The position numbers were made by a program, and so were the translations under genes. From Acidobacteriota bacterium (GTDB lineage: Bacteria > Acidobacteriota > Blastocatellia > Pyrinomonadales > Pyrinomonadaceae), in assembly GCA_016703965.1 (NCBI GenBank), contig JADJBB010000004.1, positions 372,001 to 436,000 of the forward strand: a stretch of DNA of 64,000 nucleotides. Reading direction: 5' to 3'. Shown one piece after another: positions 1-7,174 of the stretch. The notes beneath the pieces were generated by a model. It saw only the letters and a program-made list of their open reading frames with translations, searched no databases and was not told the origin of the DNA. Position 1 is the stretch's first letter. Every line of letters begins with the position of its first letter.

Positions 1-2531
1 CGTAGCCCAAGGCCCGTTGGAGTCGTGACGCGGCCACCGATCGTGACCGGAAGGGCACTTGGCGAAAACGCCGGTATTTGCCACATTCCGCGTCCGTGCG
101 TCGCTATTCGAATCAAATTATTGCCGGTCTTGGCAATGTCAAAAACAGCGACGCGAGGAAACGCTGTGCCGAACGAATTCCATGTCGTGCCACCGTCCGC
201 AGAGACGTAAACGCCAATGTCGGTTCCCGCATAGAGAATATTTGAGTTAGCCGGATCAACCAGAAATGCGCTGACCGGAATGCGAGGCAGTGTGCCGGAA
301 ATATTCGTCCACGTTGGCGGCGATGCGTTCAGGTTCGTGGTTTTCCAGACGTTATTGACGGCATAGTTAGCGATCGTTACGTAGGCCGTGTTGACATTGT
401 TTGGATCGATGACCGTGCGCGAGATAAAGCCGCTAGGAACCGCTGCGTTCGGATCGAGATCGACCAGCGTCGCACTTCCTGTCGTAGTTCCAAAAAGCCC
501 GCCCGTACGCAAGCCGAAAATTCGAACATTGTCATTTTGAGGTGAGATCCCGATCGAACTCACCGCCACTCCGCTCTGGATCGGTGCTTGGCTAACGACA
601 GTGTGCGTCACGCCGAGATCGCTTGAGCGATAGATGCGGTCAGTCGCATAGTAAACAGGATTCGGGTTGCCCGGGCCGGCTTCGAACGGAGCGTAGAACA
701 ACACGGCTGTATCACCGCAGTTGATGTTGTTATTTGGCGTCGTGCCGTTAGTGCAGCCGCGTGATGACCAAGCTGCGGTAGTGGTGCCGCGTGTTCGGTA
801 ACCGACGATATTGTTCAACTGGTTTTGATAAGTATGATACATCCGCACGTTAGTCGTATCGGTTGCATTGCTGTCTATTATCGAGTTTCCGCCGTCGCCG
901 CCGTCAACTCGATTCCATTGGGTCCCGCCGGCATTGATCTGCAGTGTGCCGTTATCTTGGGTCCCGCCGATCGTCAGCGTCGGGTCGGTCGGGTGTACTG
1001 CAAGGCCCGTGAACTGCGTCGCGGAATATTGCGGGGTGTTGAGCTCGACATAGTTCGCCCCGCTATTGGTTGACCGGTAAATGCCGCCGTCAGTGCCCAG
1101 ATAAATTATTGCCGGATTTGATTTAGAGACGGCAAGAGCGTGTGAATCGACGTGTACGCCGCTGCCACCCTCAGTAAAACTCGTTCCGCCATTGGTCGAG
1201 AATGCGGCGACGACCGTTGGTGATCCGGCTAGATAGACTTGATCTGGATTAATCGGATCGACGGCGATCGCGATGTCGTAAAAACACTGAGGATTGCAGA
1301 AATTATTCGCGATACGCAGCGTCCACGTCACACCGCCGTCGGTTGATCGAAGTACACGGCCTGTGCCCTGTCCACTGGCAGCATAGAAAACGGCGTCGCC
1401 GCTTCCCGCCGGGTGGACCGAGGTCAATTCGGTGTTTAGTTCGCTGGTTGTTGTACCTGTGTAAGCAAAAACCTGGTTAAAGGTAGGATTCGCAGACAGT
1501 GCATCGGCTGATCGATGAATGCCCCCAACTGTCGATGAGAGTACGCCCGCAACCAGGATGTTGGGATTTGTCGGGTCGATCGCGATATCGCGAACGGATG
1601 CGTCAAGACTGCCGGCCAGTCCGGTCAAGCGTGAAAAGGTTGGCGACGCGGACGTGGCATTGGTCGAGCGATAAATGCCGCGCGGCGGCAGCGGCGTATA
1701 TGCCGTACCGCCGGAACCCGCCACACCACTCGTCGTGGCGACAAAAATAGTATTTGGATCTGTCGGGTGAACGATCACCTCGCCGATGCTTCGGCCGGTC
1801 ATCACATCGGCATTCGCACCGTCGCGGTTGAGAGGGCCTGAAAGAGTAGCGGTCGTCGAGGCATTATCGATTCGATAAACCCCGACGCCGAAAAAGCTGT
1901 CGGATGAGAAATTTGGCTCGCCGGTTCCAACATATACGATCTCAGGGTTTGACGGTGCGATGGCGATGGCACCGATAGCCAGGCTCAGGGCGTTGTCCAT
2001 CAGCGGTGTCCAAGTGGTGCCACCGTTCGTTGAGCGGTAAACTCCCCCCTGAGCGGTGCCGGCATAGACGACATCCGGGTTTGTCGGATGGACCGCTATT
2101 GCGGTTGTACGGCCCGAATATTCAATGTTCCCGAGAAATATCGGTGCCGGGCCGACCGGAACCCAATCGGCGAGCAACGCATCTTTGAAGCTAGACTCAG
2201 GCAGTCGGGACTGACGTTCCTGTTCTTTCTCGAGATCCTTAACAGCATCGACCCGCATCCGCGGATCGACCGGCGTCACGCCATCGATCCCACGCAGCAA
2301 AGCGGACGCCTCCGCACGGCGATTGAGATACTCCTCCTTGCTGCCGCCTCGGGTTTCCAGCGCTTCGTCCTCCTCCGACTCGAAAATGCCGGGCAGATCG
2401 GGCTCTCTTTCAAAGAACGGGATCTCCATTCCAGCCAGTGTTTTGGAAATGGGCGTCCAAAATGCGATCGACACGACGGCGACGATAATAGCGAAGAAAA
2501 GAGTGAGCTTTTTCATAATGTAATTCGACAT
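1..2531 (-). CDS. Secreted BNR/sortilin-type repeat protein, partial (C-terminus outside window)
   Basis: The frame is open from the start near 2531 to the window edge (over 840 codons). It begins MSNYIMKKLTLFFAIIVAV, a signal peptide; ATG at 2516 is an alternative start, but GGGTGG just before 2531 favours the longer form. A roughly 100-residue acidic linker follows. Then come repeated Asp-box/BNR blades such as YRSTNGGTTWTPL, VYVSADGGTTWNSF and IYRSTNSGANY, alternating with IAVHPTNPDVVYAGT-type strands, as in sortilin/VPS10-like beta-propellers. After the last blade (ATHGRGMWQIP) the frame enters ALPVTIGGRVTTPTGLGL, the start of a carboxypeptidase-regulatory-like domain also found at the C-termini of the 14949 and 53317 genes. 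Probably exported; ligand unknown. It lies 12 bp after the preceding small gene, so the two are likely co-transcribed. Confidence 0.85.
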   Translation of the reverse strand, partial: MSNYIMKKLTLFFAIIVAVVSIAFWTPISKTLAGMEIPFFEREPDLPGIFESEEDEALETRGGSKEEYLNRRAEASALLRGIDGVTPVDPRMRVDAVKDLEKEQERQSRLPESSFKDALLADWVPVGPAPIFLGNIEYSGRTTAIAVHPTNPDVVYAGTAQGGVYRSTNGGTTWTPLMDNALSLAIGAIAIAPSNPEIVYVGTGEPNFSSDSFFGVGVYRIDNASTTATLSGPLNRDGANADVMTGRSIGEVIVHPTDPNTIFVATTSGVAGSGGTAYTPLPPRGIYRSTNATSASPTFSRLTGLAGSLDASVRDIAIDPTNPNILVAGVLSSTVGGIHRSADALSANPTFNQVFAYTGTTTSELNTELTSVHPAGSGDAVFYAASGQGTGRVLRSTDGGVTWTLRIANNFCNPQCFYDIAIAVDPINPDQVYLAGSPTVVAAFSTNGGTSFTEGGSGVHVDSHALAVSKSNPAIIYLGTDGGIYRSTNSGANYVELNTPQYSATQFTGLAVHPTDPTLTIGGTQDNGTLQINAGGTQWNRVDGGDGGNSIIDSNATDTTNVRMYHTYQNQLNNIVGYRTRGTTTAAWSSRGCTNGTTPNNNINCGDTAVLFYAPFEAGPGNPNPVYYATDRIYRSSDLGVTHTVVSQAPIQSGVAVSSIGISPQNDNVRIFGLRTGGLFGTTTGSATLVDLDPNAAVPSGFISRTVIDPNNVNTAYVTIANYAVNNVWKTTNLNASPPTWTNISGTLPRIPVSAFLVDPANSNILYAGTDIGVYVSADGGTTWNSFGTAFPRVAVFDIAKTGNNLIRIATHGRGMWQIPAFSPSALPVTIGGRVTTPTGLGL

Positions 2532-2543
2532 ACCACCCGCCTA

Positions 2544-2960
2544 CTACGAGCTCGGGATCGATGGCGTAACTCCGGTGTTGCAGGACATTTCAATAACGGT
2601 ATATTTCCGCTTCAGGTCCGCCAGTTCTCGTCGCTGACGGGCTTGTATCTCGAGATAATCTTCTGGCGGGTTTCCCCAACAGCCTTCGATGCGAAAGAAC
2701 TTGATCTCCTTCTTTCTGCTATTCACGAGTTTTCCTATCGTGCATTTCGCTTTCATCGACTTCAGCGAATCGGCCACCGTTATCTTCTTGATAACGACAT
2801 CACCTGAGCGTGACGGCACCTCGACTACGCGAACAACCTCATCGGCTTTGACGCTATTCGGCAAACAGCTATATGGCTGCGATCCGGCCAAAACACTGAT
2901 CGTCATGGCCGAGCATATCGCGACCAAAAGGATCGAAAAACCTATGGAACTGCCAAGCAT
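2544..2960 (-). CDS. Small secreted protein of unknown function
   Basis: 138 residues. The N-terminus (about residues 1-26) is a hydrophobic signal sequence ending near SVLAGS. The mature part has four cysteines (in SCLPN, KCTIG, GCWGN and SCNTG), enough for two disulfides, and a charged helical stretch (ARQRRELADLKRKY). I recognise no family. GAGAG lies about 8 nt before the ATG. It precedes the large BNR protein by 12 bp on the same strand, so the two probably form an operon; a partner or chaperone role would be a guess. Confidence 0.65.
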   Translation of the reverse strand: MLGSSIGFSILLVAICSAMTISVLAGSQPYSCLPNSVKADEVVRVVEVPSRSGDVVIKKITVADSLKSMKAKCTIGKLVNSRKKEIKFFRIEGCWGNPPEDYLEIQARQRRELADLKRKYTVIEMSCNTGVTPSIPSS

Positions 2961-3092
2961 TCGTAATTCTCTCGAGAAATTTAGAGAACCGTTCTCTACT
3001 GTCTAACTTCGTTTTTGAGTTTACTTCCAATCGGGGTGGAAATACCTTTTTAGCATAATTCGGCGGAAAATGTAAGCAAAATAGCTCGCGTC

Positions 3093-4265
3093 TCAATCAG
3101 GAAGTATGGCTGAGAGTACTCGAACGACGTTTCCGCCCATTATCTTTGCGATCTCATCGTCGCTAAATCCTTCGGCCAAAAGCGCTTCGGTAATGAGAGC
3201 TTCACCGCTCGTGTCGAACGGAGCTTTGACCGAACCGTCAAAATCCGAGCCCAAACCGACGTGGTCGATGCCCGCAATATTTACGGCATAACGAATGGCT
3301 CTCGCGACCGCCTTCGCGTCGTCGCCGCAAACGGCAGTATCCCAAAATCCGATTCCGATCACGCCGCCGGTCGCAGCGATGCGCCGCAGTTGATCGTCGG
3401 TCAGGTTTCGCTGGTTGTCACAGGTTCCGCGAACGCCGGTGTGTGAAACAGCAACCGGTTTTGTCGCGATCGCCAGCACGTCGTCGATGGTTTTCGGCGA
3501 TGCATGCGCGAGGTCGACGATCATTCCCTTAGATTCCATCCGGCGAACTACGCTCTTCCCAAGCTCGGTCAGCCCGTATTTTTCGACGCCGTGAGCGGAG
3601 CCGCCAACTTCGTTGTCAAAAAAGTGAGACGGCGACATCATTCGAAAACCGGCGTCGAAGAAAACATCGACATTTTCCAGCTTCCCGTCGAGCGCGTGCG
3701 CTCCCTCGATGCCGAGCCAGCCGCCAACCGTTCTTTGTGTCCCTCGGCTTTCGAGAAACATTTTGAGATCGTGTTTGGTCTTGATGATGACCATGTGTCC
3801 CTGGGACGCGGCGGCGTATTCGTGAAGCTTTGCCGCCTGATACAAGGCTCGTTTGGTAAGGCTGAAAAGATTTTCGAGCGGCTGGCGTTGTGCAAGGGCG
3901 AGCCAGAAAATATTGTCAGTATCAGGAGTATTCTGCTCTATGTTTAGGCCCCGAGGTGTTTTGGTCACAACAGTGAAAGCCTGCAACGCGACATTACCGC
4001 GATGCAATTTTGGAATATCGACTTGGGCCGCAGGTGTGTCGAGATTCAGATCACGATTCCACAAAAGCGAGTCCGCGTGGAGATCAGCAACGATAAGTTT
4101 TTCGTGCAGCTCACTCGCTTTCGCACTCAGGCGATACGGCGGCGGAGAAATGATCGGATTAAGCTTTCGCTCGGTATATCCGGCCGCGAAGAAAAAGACA
4201 AAGACCAACCCTGCCGCAAGTGATGCGAACAACAGGAAACCGATGATCTTTACCGCGTTTTTCAT
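3093..4265 (-). CDS. Membrane dipeptidase, peptidase family M19
   Basis: 390 residues. An N-terminal membrane anchor (residues 5-30) puts the catalytic part outside the cytoplasmic membrane. Family M19 is a zinc-dependent amidohydrolase that cleaves dipeptides, including some with D-residues. The expected ligands are visible: H63 and D65 (VADLHADSL), E187 (LGIEGAH), H254 (DLAHASP) and H275 (VSHTG), followed by the conserved GLGSDFDG. Length fits the family. The gene starts 2 bp after the stop of the upstream Gfo/Idh/MocA gene, so the two are translated from one message. The physiological dipeptide cannot be read from the sequence. Confidence 0.92.
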   Translation of the reverse strand: MKNAVKIIGFLLFASLAAGLVFVFFFAAGYTERKLNPIISPPPYRLSAKASELHEKLIVADLHADSLLWNRDLNLDTPAAQVDIPKLHRGNVALQAFTVVTKTPRGLNIEQNTPDTDNIFWLALAQRQPLENLFSLTKRALYQAAKLHEYAAASQGHMVIIKTKHDLKMFLESRGTQRTVGGWLGIEGAHALDGKLENVDVFFDAGFRMMSPSHFFDNEVGGSAHGVEKYGLTELGKSVVRRMESKGMIVDLAHASPKTIDDVLAIATKPVAVSHTGVRGTCDNQRNLTDDQLRRIAATGGVIGIGFWDTAVCGDDAKAVARAIRYAVNIAGIDHVGLGSDFDGSVKAPFDTSGEALITEALLAEGFSDDEIAKIMGGNVVRVLSAILPD

Positions 4266-4267
4266 TT

Positions 4268-5368
4268 TTACCTTTGGATCACAACGATGTGTCCCTGGCG
4301 GCTCGAGATCCGTGACGCATCGAGAACGCGCTGAACCTCGAGGCCGTCCTCGAAAGTCGCCGCGTCACTGATCGAAGTTTCCCCTTTGCGGATCGCGTCA
4401 ATTATCTTTGGAGCGAACCCCATAAAACCGCGCGGAAAACCTGTGTCGGGATAATTTCCTACATTTTCGAGGATCGGCGTTTCGACCGGCCGCCAATCAT
4501 CGCCGGCCATGGCGATGAACGCGTCCCCACGATGATCGATCCGCAATGCTCCTTTGCTGCCGTAAAATTCGACGCGGTTTTGATAACTGGGATATTCGAC
4601 CATCGAAACGGACACAAGACCTGTCGAGTGATCGGTGATCGGGCCGTCTTCGAAGCGAAGAAGCATATTAGCTTCATCATCGGTCGTCACCTGCCGCATC
4701 TCGCCATTGGGGGCGCGTCGCTGGGCGATGTGCGATTGGAGCTGGCAAAGCACTGTCTGGATCGGAGCCTCCAGAAACCAGTTGAATGAATCGATAATGT
4801 GCGAATTTATCGCTCCCAAAGCTCCGCCGCCTGCGGCCGCGTCCGACCACCAATTCCACGGAATATTTGGGTCACCGCGGTGCGGAGCCTGAAATATGGC
4901 CTTCGCGTGCCGCACTTTGCCGATCACGCCGTCGTGAAGCATCTGTTTCGCAACCTGCCGCCCGGGCTGGAATCGCAGTTCGTGATCGATCAGGGCAAGG
5001 ATAGGCCTTCCCGCTGCTGCCACTGCCGCTGCTGCTGAAGTCATTTCCTGAGCCTCAGCGACGCTCATCGCCATTGGTTTTTCACAAAGAATGTGTTTGC
5101 CATGCTCGATCGCGAAGAGTGTCATCTCGCGATGCAGATACGGCGGCGTTGTAATGCAGACGAGATCGACCTCGGGGTGCAGGATCGTGTCACGCCAGTC
5201 CGCCGAGAAATGGCCGATGCCGAAATCGTCCGCCGCAGCCTGTGCGTTTTCATAACTTGCACTCGATACCGATGCGACCCACGCACCCTCGCAAGCCAAA
5301 AACGCCGGTAATTGCACCTTGCGCGCAAAACCGGTTCCGATCAGTCCAATGCCTACTTTTTCTTTCAC
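4268..5368 (-). CDS. Gfo/Idh/MocA family oxidoreductase
   Basis: 366 residues. An N-terminal Rossmann fold (GLIGTGFARKVQLPAF, residues 8-23) binds NAD(P); the family signature CEKPMAMS sits near residue 95, with the catalytic lysine in EKP. A C-terminal GFO_IDH_MocA_C-like alpha/beta domain follows (for example WWSDAAAGGGALGAINSH). These enzymes oxidise or reduce sugars, inositols or related polyols; the substrate is not evident. It is the first gene of a two-gene unit with the M19 dipeptidase. A 19-bp tandem repeat lies about 80 bp upstream of its start and may be its control region. Confidence 0.9.
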   Translation of the reverse strand: MKEKVGIGLIGTGFARKVQLPAFLACEGAWVASVSSASYENAQAAADDFGIGHFSADWRDTILHPEVDLVCITTPPYLHREMTLFAIEHGKHILCEKPMAMSVAEAQEMTSAAAAVAAAGRPILALIDHELRFQPGRQVAKQMLHDGVIGKVRHAKAIFQAPHRGDPNIPWNWWSDAAAGGGALGAINSHIIDSFNWFLEAPIQTVLCQLQSHIAQRRAPNGEMRQVTTDDEANMLLRFEDGPITDHSTGLVSVSMVEYPSYQNRVEFYGSKGALRIDHRGDAFIAMAGDDWRPVETPILENVGNYPDTGFPRGFMGFAPKIIDAIRKGETSISDAATFEDGLEVQRVLDASRISSRQGHIVVIQR

Positions 5369-5446
5369 AGTAATTTGATCCCGAAAATACTAAAGATGCC
5401 CTTCGGCTTAAAATGCTACACATTTTGGCGCCGAAATGAAATCCAA

Positions 5447-5510
5447 TTATGCACAGATCGCTATGTTTTGCACAGATCGACATATTTTGCACAAATTGAT
5501 ATGTTTTGCA
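5447..5510. repeat. Four tandem 19-bp repeats upstream of the oxidoreductase operon
   Basis: The core TTTTGCA (first copy TTATGCA) ends at 5453, 5472, 5491 and 5510, an exact 19-bp period. The filler between cores is similar (CAGATCG, CAGATCGACATA, CAAATTGATATG). The last unit lacks its right half. The array lies 80-140 bp upstream of the minus-strand gene starting at 5368, between it and the convergent-facing end of the PilZ gene. The spacing suggests protein binding sites or a simple tandem duplication; no function is shown. Confidence 0.8.
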
Positions 5511-5534
5511 GGTTATGCGTGCTTCGGCAATGGA

Positions 5535-5566
5535 ACGGCCTCAGCAATTGATATCGCTGAGGCCGT
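5535..5566 (-). terminator. Hairpin downstream of the PilZ gene
   Basis: A perfect 11-bp inverted repeat (ACGGCCTCAGC / GCTGAGGCCGT) with a 10-nt loop lies 25 bp past the PilZ stop codon. On the minus strand it is not followed by a clear T-run, so it is a plausible but unproven terminator, or an mRNA 3' end stabiliser. Confidence 0.5.
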
Positions 5567-5590
5567 AAAATTAATGATCTTGAAAACTGC

Positions 5591-6058
5591 TCAGTCGATG
5601 CCAAGCTCGAGGCTGCCGGTCGCTCGCCGCGTGCCGCGATGGCCGCGTTTTAGAAATGTTTCGTATGCATCTTTGTCTGCGCCGGTCAGCTTAAGTATGT
5701 GGGCTCCGACCAGGAATCTCTCGGTCGAGATATGAACGCCGACCTTTTCGTAGCGTTTTCCCATGACAGTCATTTCAACCTTGCCAGTCGGCAACTCCAT
5801 TTCGATGTGGAGCGGACGTTCGTGCCCAACGAGATACTTTTCTTTGACGCGGATCGACGGAACGATCACCGAGATGCCGCTGCGGCTGATATCAAACGTT
5901 TCGCCGAGCACGCAAGCTGAACGGGCGAGTTCGCGGGCACGTTCGGAATTTATCTCGGGCTCGAACCAGATCTTGACCGGAGCCGTATGCCGCCTGCGCG
6001 ACGAAACCATGCTCTCGGACAAAGAGCTGTTGAATTTGCTGATCAGTTTACGAAACAT
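5591..6058 (-). CDS. PilZ-domain protein
   Basis: 155 residues. The SSRRRHTAPVKIW stretch followed by FDISRSGISVIVP corresponds to the RxxxR and D/NxSxxG elements of PilZ domains, which bind cyclic di-GMP. The remainder (EMELPTGKVEMTVMGKRYEKVGVHIS) continues the PilZ beta-barrel. There is no other domain, so it could act as a stand-alone c-di-GMP effector. GAGGA lies about 10 nt upstream of the ATG. It is monocistronic, flanked by a hairpin downstream and about 90 bp of AT-rich DNA upstream. Binding competence depends on the arginines, which look present but are not perfectly spaced. Confidence 0.75.
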   Translation of the reverse strand: MFRKLISKFNSSLSESMVSSRRRHTAPVKIWFEPEINSERARELARSACVLGETFDISRSGISVIVPSIRVKEKYLVGHERPLHIEMELPTGKVEMTVMGKRYEKVGVHISTERFLVGAHILKLTGADKDAYETFLKRGHRGTRRATGSLELGID

Positions 6059-6149
6059 CTGCTTTATCCTCAGAAAAACAACAAGAATCTAAGATATAAC
6101 GCTTTTGATAGATAATATCAACAACTTTGATGCATATTTTTAAATTTGT

Positions 6150-7049
6150 TTATCGCGCTAACACCTTGCCGCCATTATCTTTGCTGGTGACACGCGAGAT
6201 CCCTTTGGCGTCGAGCTTGAGAATATAAGACAATTTGCCGCTCTTGCCGTACTCGGCTGGAGTTGCCGTCGCGTAGTAACTTTTGCCGTCGGTGGTCAGC
6301 GTAACCGCGTAATTATAACCCGTCGATTCGCTCGTTCGGATGTCGTCGGGCAGCAATCCGCCAACGATCAGCGTCTCCAGGTCCGCACACCTGCCGTTTT
6401 GGACTGAGTAGGCAAGTTCGGCCTTTGAGATGCGTTCGAGCATCTTTTTTGCCTCTTCCTGATGGGTCTCGATGCGCAGATTGTAGAAATACTGCTTACC
6501 TTCTTTCTGGATCCGCTTTTGCGCCGCATCATCGACCGTCTGTATTATCCACACGTCACCGGCCTTCTGCAGCTTTATCTTTTGAGTGTCTGTTCTGTCT
6601 TCTCTGTCAGGCAAATTAGCTGTAACGGTAGCCTTGTCACCACTGACGACCTCGCCGTTTATCTCGATCTCGGCCGGGATCTGACCGGCGAGCTTTGCAA
6701 AATCCAGCGAAAATTCACCAAGTTCCGACTCAGTCAACCCCTCGACCGCCGGCCGCAGATTCGTCAAAAATATTGCCTCTCGAAACTTTTTTTCACGCAG
6801 ATTCTTGTAAAATACACGAACCGTATCAGCCGGGCCATTAGGCTCGATCGGAATTGTGGCACCTTTTGGAGCTGGTTCGGCATTCGCGGTGTTCGCCGCC
6901 GTGGTGTTCGCGGCCTTGGTGTTATTCGCAGTATTGGCATTCGCCGCCGGCTCTTTCGACGTGCAGCCGGACATAGCGATTGACAAGGCGATGCCCAGCG
7001 ACAAAGCAATTATCGTCGATCGGCTGCCAAAAAATAACAGATCTTTCAT
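6150..7049 (-). CDS. Lipoprotein with NTF2-like and pilin-like domains
   Basis: 299 residues from the chosen ATG. The frame stays open upstream to 7205, but that extension would run through a terminator hairpin and into the OPT gene, so I use MKDLLFFGSRST. A lipoprotein signal ends at SIAMSGC. A low-complexity Ala/Asn/Thr linker follows. Residues of about 75-170 (VRVFYKNLREKKFREAI onward) look like a DUF4878/NTF2-like fold. The C-terminal ~110 residues (LERISKAELAYSVQNG, then GYNYAVTL and YYATATPAEYG) resemble the globular part of a type IV pseudopilin without its N-terminal helix. Likely a membrane-anchored envelope protein; role unknown. Confidence 0.7.
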   Translation of the reverse strand: MKDLLFFGSRSTIIALSLGIALSIAMSGCTSKEPAANANTANNTKAANTTAANTANAEPAPKGATIPIEPNGPADTVRVFYKNLREKKFREAIFLTNLRPAVEGLTESELGEFSLDFAKLAGQIPAEIEINGEVVSGDKATVTANLPDREDRTDTQKIKLQKAGDVWIIQTVDDAAQKRIQKEGKQYFYNLRIETHQEEAKKMLERISKAELAYSVQNGRCADLETLIVGGLLPDDIRTSESTGYNYAVTLTTDGKSYYATATPAEYGKSGKLSYILKLDAKGISRVTSKDNGGKVLAR

Positions 7050-7107
7050 TATCTGAAACGGTCTCATCGAACCAAAAATTCTAAATGCAAAACAATCGGG
7101 AGAGAAG

Positions 7108-7143
7108 AAAAAGCGACGCGCTGTGGTTAGCATAGCGCGTCGC
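7108..7143 (-). terminator. Intrinsic terminator after the OPT transporter gene
   Basis: A perfect 10-bp inverted repeat, GCGACGCGCT (7113-7122) and AGCGCGTCGC (7134-7143), with an 11-nt loop. Read on the minus strand it is followed directly by TTTTTCTTCTC. It lies 32 bp after the OPT stop and ends that transcript before the lipoprotein gene. Confidence 0.85.
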
Positions 7144-7174
7144 GTTAAATAAAGTAAAACAAATTCTTCGCCTG

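Noticed and set aside
2088..2807. Plus-strand open frame of 239 codons
   Set aside because: Antisense to the BNR gene and to the small secreted gene, both with signal peptides and domain motifs; the plus frame has no recognisable features.
5447..5510. CRISPR array
   Set aside because: Units are contiguous with no unique spacers of constant length and no cas genes are nearby.
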